This document shows positions 10,733-23,800 of a DNA stretch of 64,000 nt, one piece after another. Position numbers and translations under genes: made by a program. The first letter of the stretch is position 1. Each line of letters starts with the position of its first letter. The notes under the pieces were generated by a model. The model saw nothing but the letters and a program-made list of their open reading frames with translations. It made no database searches and was not told the DNA's origin. This DNA is from Pestalotiopsis fici W106-1 (taxonomy: Eukaryota > Ascomycota > Sordariomycetes > Amphisphaeriales > Sporocadaceae), in the NCBI RefSeq assembly GCF_000516985.1, contig NW_006917102.1:1210643-1274642 (forward strand). The letters are read 5' to 3'.

Positions 10733-11625
10733 ATGCCTAAGAACAAGGGAAAGGGAGGAAAGAACCGAGTACGTTTTATCGACACTTGCACCCCGTCGCA
10801 GCCTCCTCCCTGTCGCTGCTCCCCCACCCCACACGTCTCTCCCAATGTGTCCATTATCCGGCTGCTGACACCAAAAAACAGCGTAGAGGAAAGAACGAGA
10901 ACGACAACGAGAAGCGTGAGCTCATCTTCAAGGAGGATGGTCAGGAGTACGCCCGTGAGTTTTCCAGCGACTGTTTCCGCCATCTTTTGCATCTCATTCC
11001 CACCCGCACCCAGCCTGACCGCCGTGTATTGGGCATACCGTTGCGCGTCCGCCACCTGCGCCAAAGATTACTGCACAAGTCGTGAGCGCATTGATCACAA
11101 GCTGACAAGAACATTTCAGAGGTCACCAAGATGCTTGGTAACGGAAGACTCGAGACTCTGTGCTTTGATGGCACCAAGAGACTGGTATGACTCTCGCTTA
11201 TCGCCCCCAAACCCTAGTTTCCCACGACTAACCGCCGCTTTCACAGGGTCACATTCGTGGCAAGCTGAGGAAGAAGGTCTGGATCAACCAGGGAGATATT
11301 ATCCTGCTGTCGCTTCGTGACTACCAAGACGAGAAGGGTGATGTCATCATGAAGTGTAAGTATCCATTTTTTCTCTCTTTCGTCTTTGTCCACGCGCCAA
11401 AATCTTACCATGGCACTTGTTCTAACATGAATAATAACAGACACCGCCGACGAGGCCCGTTCGCTCAAGGCCTACGGCGAGCTGCCCGAGTCCGCCAAGA
11501 TCAACGAGACTGACACTTACGGCCCTAACGAGGATGGCGAGTGCAACTTCGAGTTCGACGAGGACCGCTCCGACTCGGAGGAGGAGGGTGCCGGTGGCAA
11601 GGAGATCGAGATCGACGACATCTAA
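10733..11625 (+). CDS. TIF11: Translation initiation factor eIF1A
   Basis: Five exons: 10733-10768, 10882-10954, 11120-11184, 11247-11355 and 11441-11625, encoding 155 residues. The sequence begins [18 protein letters not shown], the standard basic N-terminal tail. The OB fold follows ([51 protein letters not shown]). It ends in the acidic tail ([20 protein letters not shown]), whose terminal DIDDI-type motif binds eIF5B. eIF1A works on the 40S subunit in scanning and start-codon selection. Length and all conserved blocks fit the family. The intron-rich layout (introns of 113, 165, 62 and 85 bp) hides the gene from simple ORF searches. Confidence 0.97.
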
Positions 11626-12689
11626 AGAAAAGCAGGTGCTTTGCTGGAGATGCTGCTGCTCAAAGCACTGTCCGCCTGGTCCTCCGCTTCCTACACGCGA
11701 AGCCCTCAGGTAGCCAAGATGTTCCGGGCAAAGCTGTCTTCTCTCTCAAACCTGTCATGTTTCTCTGTCATGATCGTGCCCGACAACTACATCGGCATGA
11801 TTGCGACTTTGGGCAAGGCTGGTTCCTCGACAGTTGGACATGTGACAAGTTGGAGGATGGAAAACCATGGTGGGAGAGACGTCATGGTTCTTTGGATGTG
11901 TTTACTCATAACCCTTTTTCGCACTACTACTTGACTTCCGAATGGACCCCCTTCTTTGATAGGGATGAGTTGAATGATGATGGCAATGACTTTTGCACTA
12001 CATTAGACTCAATACATTCATGCATATATCTTCCCTTACCCAAGGACTTAATCAAATGTCAGTCTGTGTACTCTATGGTCCAGACAACAATACCACTCTC
12101 GCCAAATCCGAATGTCCTATTATGCGAGGAATGACAAGAAACGTGCAATTATTTGCAGCACAAACCAGGTGATTCTTTTTTGATGCTATTTCAATTCTTT
12201 TTATGCAAACTATTCTTGATTTGTGGCCTCTTCTCAACACCATGCAAGACTCTGTTGGTCTTATCAGCGCCATACTCTGGCTGAAGTCATACCTAGAGTT
12301 TTTCGAAAACTCAGCCGGTCTTCATTGGCCCTTTGCGCAGTGGTTTACTAGATATATTTCATCTTGCTCTCGAGAATCCCTTTTGAGCAAGGATAAGAAT
12401 GTGTAACAGACACACGTGAACGCCACACTCCCCTTACCGACTCACGTGTCTGGCCCGGGTCTACCGCGTTGCAATCGATCAGGCCAGCGCAGAAAGATAT
12501 CGATTCCGTCTCCAAATTTGTGACGTTGTTTTCGCCGGTTGCCCTACAATCTTCGTAATTTGAGACCTCTCCTTTGAGATTTGCTATCATCCCCCGTTTG
12601 AATTGTAATAAGAGCTTGGCCATCGAGAAATGAACAGCCATAAACACCAATCCGGATTCATGGTGAGCTTCAAAAACAATGTAGAATAG
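11626..12689. other. Convergent 3' intergenic region
   Basis: About 1 kb between the eIF1A and LAS17 stop codons. Open frames here lack ATG starts or domain matches. It is expected to hold both 3' UTRs. Confidence 0.5.
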
Positions 12690-14671
12690 TTACCAATCAT
12701 CATCGTCGCCCTCGTCGTCTGCCACAGTATTAGCTTGGTCATTTCATTCCATAAATCGAAATTTTCAAAGAACTTACCACTATCGCCGACCTTTTGCTTC
12801 CGTTTCTGCAGTGCCGCAGCCAATGCGTCTGCCATGTTCGGTGCGCCGCCAGGAGCAACACCAGCAGGCGGCAATCCACTACCATGCGGCCCAGTATCGC
12901 TACCCGAGGGAAGAGCTGCACTTCTGTCCCTGATCTGAGTCCTGTCTACCTTCTTGAGGCCACCTACACCTCCAGCCTTCTGGATACTATCGAGCATGGC
13001 TGAACGTCCTGAGTTGGCTGCAGGCAGCGCTGGCGCAGGCACTCCCGAGGCATAGCCAGAGTCGCGGTTCGGCGGCGGAGGTGGTGGAGGCGGAGGTAAG
13101 CCACCAGCACCACCTGGAGGAGGAGGAGGCGGTGGAGGAGGAGGCATGCCGCCAGCACCTCCAGGGAGCGGTGGTGGGCCAGGAGGTGGTGGAGGGGGAG
13201 GTGCTGCCGCATTCGACGGTGGCAGCGGCGGTGCTGGGACTGCTCTGGGAGGCGGAGGTGGAGCGGAAGCAGCTGGTGCTGCCGGCACCGGTCTCGACGT
13301 CGGAGGAGGTAGCGGAGGCGCATTCGAGGTTGGGGCCTTGGGTGGTAGTGATGGAGGCAGGGGTGGCGCCGGTACGTCCCTGGGCGGCGGTGGTGGTACT
13401 GGGCCTCTGGATGGTGGTGCTGGAGGAGCAGTGGTGCGTGGTCCAGCAAACGGAGGAGGCACGCCGAATCTTTGCCCGGATGTGTCTTCAGAATCAAGCG
13501 GCGTCTTAGATGGTCTTGGAGGGGGAGGAGGCCCGGGCGCCGGAGCAGCTGGCACTGGTCGTGCAGGTTCTTGGTGCGCGTACTTGCCAGCATCAGCCAA
13601 AGGCGGCGGAGCATTAAATCGCGGCCTTGGAGGAGGCGGAGGAGTCGCGTCCTGCGGAGGTGTTGGCTCACGATGAACATCTGCTTTTGCGGTTCCTCTC
13701 TTCGTTCCTCTGGAAGGAGGCGGAGGAGGAGGAGCGCCACGACGAGAACCAGATGTTGTAAGCTCCGAAGTTGGCCTAATTCCTGGTGGTGGCGGCGGAG
13801 GAGCTCGGCCATGTCCACTATTACCATTGACCGGAGGCGGCGGAGGCGGCGGCGGTGCTGTAGACCTTGGCATAGCATCAGGGGGCTGCTGCTTCAAGAA
13901 TTCCACGATAAAGTCCTGGTTGTCTTTGATGAAGTCGTCGGTCAAGCCCTGTTCTGTGAGGAAATTTCCAAAGTTGTCTCGCCAATTAGGGTCATAAGCT
14001 TCCAGTGTAGCAAACTCGGAGCCTGGTTTATGGAAGCCGTTCATGCCGGCAGAAGGCGACCTGGTATGCGAAGGCGGAGGCGGCGGGATGCTGCTCTGAG
14101 GAGACTCGGGCGGCGTGGGAGTGGAGGCATGTTTATGTCCTCCAAAGATGCTGCCGAATAGGCCGCCTGACTTGACAGGTTGGCCATGTCCACCAAAGGG
14201 AGTGTTCTTGGTTGCTTTGCTGGCATTCTTTTCCCGCTCGTCCATCTTCTTCTTAAACTGCTTAGCCTCCTTCTCGTCCACGAAAGACAGTCCTGCTAGA
14301 CATTCCTCGAGCTCGAAAGTGTGGAAAAAGGTGCGGTCCTGGTTGTACTGCCAGGTGTCGTAGATCTCGTGATCCCAAATGACTCCTCGGCCAGCCGGCT
14401 AGATATTCTGTGTGAGCAACTACGGGCGCCTGCGAGGAAGAAGAAGGCGACCATGACTTACTGATACATCAACCATCTTGAGCCAGTAGGTGTGTCCTAC
14501 GAGATCGTCGGCGAGTACGATGGCGCCTTGCAATCCAGTGTAGGTCCATTTCGACTTGTTGGGGTATGCGACGTATAATCTGGCGACGGCGACGGCATGG
14601 ATCTTGTTGGTCTGCTTGGGAATGACCCTCTTGACCGTCTCCTTGTCCTCGTCGCTGAGAATGGACGGCAT
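12690..14671 (-). CDS. LAS17: Las17/WASP actin-nucleation promoting factor
   Basis: Three exons: 14671-14462, 14398-12778 and 12718-12690, encoding 619 residues. Exon 1 plus the start of exon 2 form the WH1/EVH1 domain (MPSILSDEDKETVKRVIP..., then GRGVIWDHEIYDTWQYNQD), which binds verprolin/WIP. A short basic region and a CRIB-like position (PNWRDNFGNFLTEQGLTDDF) follow, then a long polyproline region of many PPPPPP blocks that bind SH3 domains and profilin. A WH2 motif (RSAMLDSIQKAGGVGGLKKV) binds actin. The tiny last exon supplies the acidic tail DDEGDDDDW, the Arp2/3-activating end. All hallmark parts are present. The protein drives actin assembly at endocytic sites and hyphal tips. The polyproline stretch is a GC-rich trinucleotide repeat on the DNA level. 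Confidence 0.95.
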
Positions 14672-16151
14672 GGCGGGCGGATTTTCGAGCGTCTTTCTCA
14701 GACGAGGAGTTATGGGGGTTGGTAGGTGGAGGGTCCTCGATATCTTGTGCCTCTCTATCTCCAGCTACCAGTAGTCGGTGGCAATCCTAAGTGATCATGG
14801 ACACGAATTGAGAGGTACACAACAGAGTAGAGGCGAGAATGCGCCCAGCGACTTCGGAAACGAATGCTGCCTTGAGAATTGTGCGAAGGTACGCGCGGTT
14901 GTGGTGGCGGGCGCTTACTACTAGTAAGGATGAGGCTCGTAAAGTGGTGTTGGTGGTTGTGTGCTGAGCAGTGCAGTGCAGTGCAGTGCAAGAGTGTTGT
15001 ACTTGGTCTTGTGCCCCCCTACCTGTCTTTACCTAAAGAGTGGAAGGACAGCAGTTGGACGGGTTTGACCAAGAAGTGGAGGCTCCCGCACTCAGCCCAG
15101 CCCAGTAGGTAACAAGTACGTAGTACCAAGTACAGACAATCAATGGACAAGACGAGTTCAAGAATGTGTGTACCTAACCATGGATCTAGTCAGGAGACTA
15201 GGCACCTGTTTAATCACTGGAAGTGCGCTCGCTTCGGGCGTCAATGGTGTTAATTTTGTGATTTGTACCTAGATGCCAAAGCTTTTATGATTCGAGGTTC
15301 ATGGCACTGTTGCCCAATTTCAGACACAAGTCCGAGAGCAAACGTGCAATGTTTTTCATTCAGAGATGTCGTAGGGCAGTGCAAAGTACCTAGGCTAGAA
15401 GAGTGAATTGGATGAATCTGCGACCCAAATGGATGTACTGGATCGTCTAGAACCGGTTCTTCCGTCACTGTGCAGTGTTTCTAGCGGGTGGATTGCTGCT
15501 GAGCAGCGGATCCTCATTGCATCAGCTAGCAACGTGTGGACAGGGGCCTGAGGAGTGGCCGGGGGTTCTCGCTCAACTGAGAATGCGGCAGCGCCAGCCC
15601 ACTTTGGGCATCCTCACTTGCAAATCCCCAACTGCCATTTGCTGCTCACATCTGTCTGGGCACATGGATGTATTGAGTGTTTATGTTTATTTGTTTTTCC
15701 TTTCGCGTGTGCGTGAGCTTTTTTATTAAATTATATACATTTTTAGTGTAATGACTTGCATTTATGATTTTATTCCTTACCTATGATTGTTTGAATTCCA
15801 TTTGCCACTTGGGTTCTCCTTTAAGCGATGTCCTATTTTATAATGCCAATCTCCCTCCATCTCTGGAACAATGTTGGATATTGAAATATGATAAATAGTT
15901 AGACGTAGGCCCCAGAAGCCAAAATCTCGAGATCGTATCATGAAAGATCAATGTGCACGCGTTCGCAATAAAAAAAAATTTATATCAGCATTGGCGGTAT
16001 ATAATCATATTATCCGTCTTCATTATCTCATTTCGAATCATACAGAGTCAGCCATAGAAGGACCACCTGCTGCGCCCAATAAGGTTTTTTGAAATCTTTC
16101 ATTAGAACATTTCCAATTAGCAGTAATTAGCCCTCCCGTCAGCACGAATCT
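14672..16151. other. LAS17 upstream region, gene-free
   Basis: About 1.5 kb with no supported gene. It contains a GTGCA tandem repeat (14971-14990), a duplicated GTACCAAGTAC-like motif near 15107-15135, and an AT-rich stretch from 15715 to 16140. Confidence 0.5.
14971..14990 (+). repeat. GTGCA tandem repeat (4 copies)
   Basis: Four perfect tandem copies of GTGCA, with a partial copy on the left. It lies about 300 bp upstream of the LAS17 start codon. Confidence 0.85.
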
Positions 16152-16494
16152 TTATTTGTTCAACTCCTTTGCCTTGGCTTGTCGTTCTTCCTTGCTACCC
16201 TCTTGCTCAGGCATGCTCTGCGGCACGGCCGGGCCTGGGTGGGCCTGGTGAGCAGCGAACGCCTTGGCCCCTTCAGTTGCCGAAGTAGGATCATGAGGTT
16301 TGAACTCAGCATCAATCTTGCCAGTCTGTTATTCATACAAAGGATCATGATCAGCAACCATATACGTAGGCAAGGTGAACACTGATGTGTGGAGTTTGCA
16401 GGGTGGTTATGACCCCCCGGATGCCTAGTGTAATCTGTACGGAATACGGAATACTAACCTGGGCGGCGGGGTAGCTGTCTTTCCTGCCAGTCAT
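16152..16494 (-). CDS. Small hydrophilic protein of unknown function
   Basis: Two exons, 16494-16459 (MTGRKDSYPAAQ) and 16325-16152, joined by a 133-bp GTTAGT..ACAG intron, giving 69 residues. The product is hydrophilic with no signal peptide or membrane segment. The middle is rich in Ala, His and Pro (KAFAAHQAHPGPAVPQ) and the tail is a charged Lys/Glu helix (KEERQAKAKELNK). I do not recognise a named family; short disordered proteins like this are common and often conserved in ascomycetes. Both splice sites are canonical and the frame is kept, which supports a real gene. Its 5' end faces the RAD1 gene across a 698-bp divergent promoter. Confidence 0.6.
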
Positions 16495-17192
16495 CTTGTC
16501 GGAGTTAAGAGATGGTCTGTCTTGTTTGGTAACCACGTATCGTTTGAAGAGTGCTTGGAGTGTTGTTGTTGTTGGCAGTCAAAATTTCATGTATTCTTTT
16601 AGAATTTTGTTGAAAGATCAAGTCTGAGTTTCTGATTGTTCTTATATTCCCCAAAGCTGGCTTTTGCTCGCAACTTACAGCTGACCTCTTGATGACGTAC
16701 CTTGCGCGCCCTTGGGAAGCTTGTGATTGGACCTTCTCCATGGCGGCGGTCCTAAGGTGTGTAGAGCCGATGATTTGCGGCAAACCCCAGGTTTTAATGG
16801 CTGTTGTAACTTGCAAGCAGCAGCAGGCTCCCAGATTTGTACGTGAGCCACACTACGTATCGCCAAGTCACACGCCAAAACTCGAAAGCTCATATCGATT
16901 TGCTGCATAGCATTCCTGGCAGACAACCAAACCTACCTATTGTGGGCACCTTCATGACGCGTGTCGAGAACCTTAGGCCATCTCCAATTGTACCTTGGTG
17001 ACTCCGAACTGTTCCCGACTTTGCAGGAGAACCAATCATTACTCAACCACACGGCTGATCCGGCGCAGTATGCACATGAAAAGGCATATACTGATGCGGT
17101 AGAGCAACTAGAAATCGGTCCTCCTAAAACGACGTCTGCCTGCGATCTCATATGAGCTGTAGCGACTGGAGTCGAGATTGCTGGTGCCCCGC
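16495..17192. other. Divergent promoter between small protein and RAD1
   Basis: About 700 bp between two divergent start codons. No coding signal or clear TATA box is seen. Confidence 0.5.
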
Positions 17193-20048
17193 ATGTCTGC
17201 CGCCCCTCAACCAGTGAAGCTTTCGCTGCCTCTTGTATGCAATTCACTTTCTCTGTTCCTGCCTACCCACATGGCTCACACACCTTAGGAGTACCAACAG
17301 CACCTCTTTCAGGAGCTCCGCAGCGAGGATGAGCTGGTGGTTCTTGCTCGGGGTCTCGGCCTTATGAGGCTGGTCACCAACCTGTTGCATAGTTATGATG
17401 CTGCGGGCAACAACCTGATCATCATTATTGGTGCCGAGGACCGTGAGAATGCATGGATTGGCGAAGCTCTTGCTGAACATGCCGCCATCAGCATGGCTCC
17501 CAAAGCGAGGGGGTTGACGGTGGTCAATACTGACTTCACGAGCGTCGCAGCGAGAGAGAGAATGTACGCTCAGGGGGGCATCTACAGCATCACCTCTCGA
17601 ATTCTGGTTGTGGACCTCCTCACGAGTCTGCTCAACCCGGAGACCATTACTGGTGTCATTGTCCTACATGCTGAAAAGGTAATTGCTACGTCTCTTGAAG
17701 CCTTCATTCTGCGAATCTTCAAGCAGAAGAACAAGGTTGGTTTCCTCAAGGCCTTTTCCGATAATCCAGATCCCTTCACCATTGGTTTCTCCCCATTGGC
17801 GACCATGATGCGAAATTTGTTTCTCAGAAAAACCTCTTTGTGGCCGCGATTTCATGTCACCGTGGCAAGCTCGTTGGAAGGCAAGAAGAAAGCAGAAGTT
17901 ATTGAGCTCGAAGTACCCATGACAGACGCCATGAAGGAGATTCAGACGGCCATCATGGAGTGCGTCGAAGTCAGCATACACGAGTTGAAGAAGAACAATA
18001 CCGGATTGGATATGGAAGACTGGAACCTCGACAGCGCCTTGTTGAAGAATTTTGATGTCATGGTACGTCGTCAGCTCGATCCCAACTGGCACAGGGTCAG
18101 CTGGAAGACGAAGCAAATCGTGAGCGATCTCACCGTCCTTCGGAGTATGCTCCAGTCTGTTCTCACCTATGATTCGGTGGCCTTTCTTCAGCATCTAGAC
18201 ACCATTCATGCGGCTCACTCGCCGCAGCCTGGCTCGACAAGACAGAGTCAATCTCCGTGGATGTTCCTCGATGCAGCCCACACAATATTTAGTGGCGCAA
18301 AGCAAAGAGTATACTCAAGTACCGCCAAGGCAACCGAACAAACTCCGATCGATTCGCTGCAACCAGTACTGGAGGAACAGCCCAAGTGGGCTGTACTAGC
18401 AGAAATTCTGGAAGAAATAGATCGCGATTTATATTTTGAGCCTGCTCTAAGGGATGATTCGAATGGCACTATCCTAATCATGTGCTCGGACGCCTCTACT
18501 TGCCGTCAACTCCGGCAATACTTGGAATGGATGCACGTCAAGCCAAGAGCTGATGACCCAACAAGCAAGAAGAACAGGGACGAAGAAGGCAAGCCATCTG
18601 CGGCTTATATGATGAGAAGAAAGCTACGGGAATACCTGAAATGGAAGAGAGAATTTGCGCAGATCAGTAACGCATTATTCTCGGAAAACCAGGAAGCAAT
18701 CAAGGGCGCCGCAGATCCTCGACTCGGCCAAGCAAAAGGTCGTGCCCCAGCCAACAAACGTAGACGGCAGAGAGGCGGTGGTGCTGCGGGTACAGTCACC
18801 GGGCGTGCTGCCAATGGCAGCGTGATTCAGTACTTCGAGAAGCCGTCCGAGGTCGACGGACTTATTGCCGGAGTGCAACCGACCGAGGAGGAAGCAGCGC
18901 AAAAGCCCGATATTATCGCCGATCCACTGGACGACATGGATGAATACTACCAACTATATGAGATGCAGGACTTGGTTGTCATTCATGCGTTCGAGGGAGA
19001 TCAAGACGAACATGTTCTCGAGGAGATTAAACCACGATACATAATCATGTACGAACCGGATGCTAGCTTCATCCGCCGCGTGGAGGTTTATCGGTCCTCC
19101 CACAGCGACCGAAATGTTCGCGTCTATTTCATGTTCTATGGTGGTTCCGTCGAGGAACAGCGTTATCTTGCGTCTGTCCGTCGAGAAAAGGATGCATTCA
19201 CGAAGCTCATCAAGGAGCGTGCCAGCATGACCATTGTTGATACGGGAGCTGAGAATGCCGTGGAGGATCAACAGGAGGCTTTCCTCCGAACCGTAAACAC
19301 TCGAATCGCGGGTGGTGGCCGACTTGCCGCTACAGCACAACCACCACGAGTTGTGGTCGACGTGCGAGAATTTCGCTCCTCTCTGCCGTCCCTTTTACAT
19401 GGGCGAAACATGGTCATAGTTCCATGCATGTTGACAGTGGGCGACTACATCCTCTCCCCGACAATATGTATCGAACGCAAATCGGTCAGCGATTTGATAA
19501 GCTCCTTCAAGGATGGTCGCCTCTACAACCAAGCCGAAACCATGTTCCTCCACTACAAGAACCCCATGCTTTTGATCGAATTTGATCAAAACAAGTCATT
19601 CACACTTGAGCCTTTTGCCGATCTGTCGGGCAACCTGTCTGCGATCAACCCTGCAAACGTGCCATCAGATCTACAGTCGAAGCTTGTTCTGTTGACTCTT
19701 GCATTCCCACGCTTAAAAATCATTTGGAGCAGCAGCCCCTACCAGACAGCCGAGATATTTGAGAATCTCAAGACCCATGAGGAAGAGCCGGACCCAATCG
19801 CGGCGGTACGAGCTGGATTGGATAAAGACGTCAGAGCCGAAGATCAGACATTCAACCTGGAACCACAGGAAATGCTGGGCGTAGTTCCGGGGGTGACACC
19901 CAAGAACATCATGAACTTGACCCTGAAATGTGAAAACGTCCGTGAAATTGCAAACATGACCGTAGAGGAGCTCAATCCCTTGGTTGGCCGTGAGGCTGGA
20001 CGGCAGATTGAGAGGTTCTTTGCGAGGGATCTGATTGATACTGATTAA
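17193..20048 (+). CDS. RAD1: XPF/Rad1 structure-specific DNA repair endonuclease
   Basis: Two exons: 17193-17234 (MSAAPQPVKLSLPL) and 17289-20048, encoding 933 residues. The N-terminal two thirds is the degenerate helicase-like region (LILVVD... and LHAEKVIATSLEAFILRIFK). Around residues 700-835 lies the ERCC4 nuclease domain with GDYILSPT followed by IERKSVSD, the GDxnERKxxxD active site. The C-terminus (about 870-930, MLGVVPGVTPKNIMNL) is the helix-hairpin-helix pair that binds Rad10/ERCC1. The enzyme cuts 5' of lesions in nucleotide excision repair and trims flaps in single-strand annealing; the Neurospora orthologue is MUS-38. Length fits the family (yeast Rad1 1100, human XPF 916). No broken motif is seen. 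Confidence 0.96.
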
Positions 20049-20572
20049 ATAGACATCTAGATTTGTTGTTGGCAAATCTTGGCTAGTGTAGAAGACAGGT
20101 ATTCCAGTGCCATGGCAATCAAGTAGATTCATTTGGTAGAAAACGTCAGATTAGCTTGGCCAATGTTCAGTTTCAACAGTTTCCAGTTCCGAGAAATGCG
20201 TATCTTAATTTACGATCATGTATCTTGCGACATGGTTCACGGTAGATGCCAGAACATGATTGCTTATGCAAATAAAATTGGTATTATCGATACGGAAATG
20301 AAAGCCTGAATAGCGTCATGCCAATCGTCGTAACGTTCATGCAGGGGTATCATGACTTCCTCTCGCCCTTCTCAAAAAAATCCACTCGTTCTCGAGGTAT
20401 CATCTCCTTTATCCATCGCTCTCTCCTCCTCAACACTGTGTCAAACAAACAAGAAAAAGAACTCCAAGCGCTTTCATCCCTTCATCCCTTCTTCATCAAG
20501 AGGTCTTCACACGGTGCTTTTGGTGTGGTGTCGGACCTTGTCTTGTGGTTGTTGAAGAAGGTTCCTCTCCTT
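20049..20572. other. Convergent 3' intergenic region
   Basis: This lies between the RAD1 stop and the stop of the microprotein gene. It holds 3' UTRs only. Confidence 0.5.
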
Positions 20573-20874
20573 TTAGATACGACTCGTCGTATGATGTCCC
20601 CTAGTCCTCGTGGTACCACCGCGCTTGCGACCGCAGTAGCCGCAGGTGAGGAAGGAGATGAGGATGTTGAAGAAGGAGGCGATGCCGTGGATGATGGCGG
20701 TCAGGATGCTGGCGATACCGTTGACAATGGCCATGAGGACGTTGCCAATGGTTCGGAAGAGGTTTTGAATCTAGATACGACTGTTAGCTACAATGCTTTT
20801 TTTTTCCCCTAGTGGTGGGTTTGATGTGTCGTGTTTAGGCGGGATGAACTTACGCAAGAGACGACGGCACCCAT
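20573..20874 (-). CDS. 72-residue membrane microprotein
   Basis: Two exons, 20874-20854 (MGAVVSC) and 20770-20573, joined by an 83-bp GTAAGT..CTAG intron with a perfect frame. The product has 72 residues. After the N-terminal MGAVVSCIQNLF come one or two hydrophobic helices with regular Gly and Ile spacing (VLMAIVNGIASILTAIIHG, then IASFFNILISFLTCG). A CGYCGRKRGG motif and a basic Thr/Arg/His tail end it. An N-terminal MG followed by Cys could be myristoylated and palmitoylated, but Met-Gly-Ala-Val-Val-Ser is only a weak match. I recall similar short proteins in many ascomycete genomes but cannot name the family. The hidden first exon means it is easily missed. Confidence 0.75.
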
Positions 20875-23800
20875 TTTGAATGATTTGTGATGGTTTGTTT
20901 GTAGATGTTTGTTTTGGTATGTGTGTGTATGTGTGTAAGGTTGTAGGACTTCTTAGGTCAAGGCGAAGTGTTGGTTTGTATTTGTTGATGTTCAAGTAAC
21001 GAAAAGGAAGTTACAAGACAGGACGGAGGTTGTTGGTTCTTTATATCTAGCAGTGGGCTGTTTTCGTCGCACGACTTCCCGCCTGGGTAGAAGGACCCAA
21101 AAAAGGTTCGAGTCACAAAGGGCCACCAATAATCAAGGCACCTATCCCTGGTCTCTTTTTCGTCCTCACTGCAGTGTACATAGTATGTCTTCATACCACC
21201 CGAGGGAAGGGGGAAAAAAAGATTGATCTTCCCGGGTTCAAGGATTGAGGGTGGGTCGAGCTTGGCTTGTCTGGTCCCTTGTGGCTGCTTCTAGCACAAA
21301 TTATCACGGCAGCAAAAAGGCATGGCATCATCATCATCACGGGCCCTGACTGGGGGAGATGCTTTTCGGCTGCGACCTACCTCAGCAGACGTGCAGACGA
21401 CGAAAATGACATAGGGATTACGGAGTAGGGCAACGTGCAGGCTTGCCAGTCGAGGCTGGGATGACCAGATTGGGGATATGGAACACTATGAAACGACCAA
21501 TCACCTCGGGCGCATGTGGCTGTCTGTCGCCCATTTGAGAAAGGATAAGATATTGAAACCACGCTTCTAGGCCAATCTCGTGATAGCTTGTAAAAGAACA
21601 CGATTCGGGGCATTTTTTCTTCTCCATGGTTGTTCGCATTTTTTTCTGATGGATCTACAGAGTACAGCTTTTGCATGCGGGATTGACGTCATGGGTCTAG
21701 ATGCAGTCGCCCAAGCAAAAGACAAACCCCACCAACGCTTGTTCTGACAGACGAAGCTACGCCAATTAGACACCCCTGGCTCCTCCCAAGAACCCCAAAT
21801 TAACCATTCCAGCACTGGCACTAGATCACGATCTGGCTCTACCAAACCCGATGCGTGGTGACATGGTTGCAAACGAGACCCTCATTCGTGCTGCCGATTA
21901 TCCCGTCGCGTGCCAGCAAGAAAAAAAAAGGTTAATATCCGCAAACTTGGCTTTCCATGACCTGTTTCGGGAACTGGCATTGGGTGGGAAAGGGTCTGGC
22001 TCGTACATCAGACCAGGGCCGTGCCGGCGCAAAAGGTCCGTCTAAGCAGCATTCCAACCATCCCCTGCTAACCGCCAACCTGGGGCATTCAACAGGGCTG
22101 ATAGTCGCTTATACCATTTGCAAGGTAGAATAGCGGCCTTCTAGTCTATACAGGGCAGATGAGGCCGGTCCGGTTCCTACGCTGGCAGTTTCATATTGAC
22201 CTTTGCGAGATGGTTTCCAGCCAAGTTCATGTCGGCTCATTTGCGCTGGGAAATTTGAGGTTTGTCGCAAAAAAGGCTGGAAGCGATAAAACCCCAGGTG
22301 ATGTGAGATGTCAGAAACCAGCTCATGACGTCAGCGGAGTCACTCTATACAAACAACCCGCCAAACTTGAAGTCTCTTCAACGGCCAACCGCTCGACCCA
22401 CGACAAAACGAAATTTGCAAAAAGGTCTCGGCTTTTTTGCGTGAACCTTGCGAAACATCAAAAGGTAAAAGACCAGGTGTCTAGGTAATTAAGCGGGTAA
22501 TTGGAAGAATGTATGCGCTAGGAGCAATGCTGGATGAAAATCATTGTAGCGATCTTGTATACATACGGAACAGTCCCACACAAAGAAGCATCACGACACA
22601 TGCTAAGTAACCGATGGCATCATGAATGCATGCAAAAACCGTCCCCTCCTCGCCGATTATGGTAACAAGACCCAAGAAGCATCAGAAATCCTGATTCAGT
22701 CGCATCTGTGGCTGAATCTGGCAATTCGCCCATCAACTTGAAGTCTAGAACTCCCCCATCGTGATGCCCCGCGCCACAAATCCCAATCCAGAATCCGGTT
22801 TTCTGTCCAAGTCTGACGTATTTCCCCCCTTCCCCATCCCTCCCACTTTGCCTGGTGCGCCACAACCCTCGATCATAAGCCTACCCGTTCAAGTCCGCTT
22901 TTTTGCTTCTAATTTCTCTTTTTCTCTTCACCCCATGTGTGCTGACTGTGATGTCTTGACAATTTGTACTCTTCCTATGAAGATGGCTGTCAAACATTCC
23001 CACCTCGTGTTGGGATGAAGGGCTTGAATGATGCTCTTTTGCTTGATTCTCCCCCCCTTCGCTCAGTCTAGCATGGCCTCCCACTTGGCCGTGGTAAAAA
23101 GGTCTATTCTGGAGATGTAGTCTGAGTTTCCTCGACACTCTTCCGATTCTCGACTTGTGTTGAAGGTTTTTCGATTGACCGAGTCCTAGACTTGTGTCTC
23201 GAGACTTTCATCACGCAGTCAACCCTTCTCGTTCTTCCCCCGTTTCCTCGACAAGCCGGCCACCTTTGACCGCCACTGACGCCTCCACCAGCGATCGGAA
23301 CATCGTAGGTTCGTGTCGCGCTAGACTTGGTTTTCTCGATTCCTGCGACTACCGGGCATGGGATAGAGTCCTCGTGTTTTCCCCAGTTGTAGTTGCCTTT
23401 AGTGCCTCCTGGGCCATGGACCGTTGTGTACCGTCCTCAACCCCGTACGAGCGGTCGAGACCTCGTTGAACCCCGAGCTTCTTATGTATACATTGCTACC
23501 GGAGTTGATTGTCGTCGCCGTCGATAACTGCTGCTTTCGGAAATGGAAAGGGCACCACTCTCCCAGGACGTCGAATGACTTGACTACCCCCTCTTCGATG
23601 ATGCCTGGGACGATCGGTTGCTGGGCCTTGGGATATTACTATTTTGCTTTTCCCCTTTGCTCCGATCAACGCCAATCGAGATACTCGCGGTGCTGTGCCA
23701 ATGTATCGCACTGACGATCATGTCTCCTACAACTAAATAACTGCCGCTTCGGATTACCACGTCTTGCACTGGTGTTCGATGAGGTCCACCTACTACAAGG

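Noticed and set aside
12778..14281. Long overlapping open frames on both strands inside LAS17
   Set aside because: They are shadows created by the proline/GGN trinucleotide repeat of the real gene; WH1, WH2 and acidic tail are all in the LAS17 frame.
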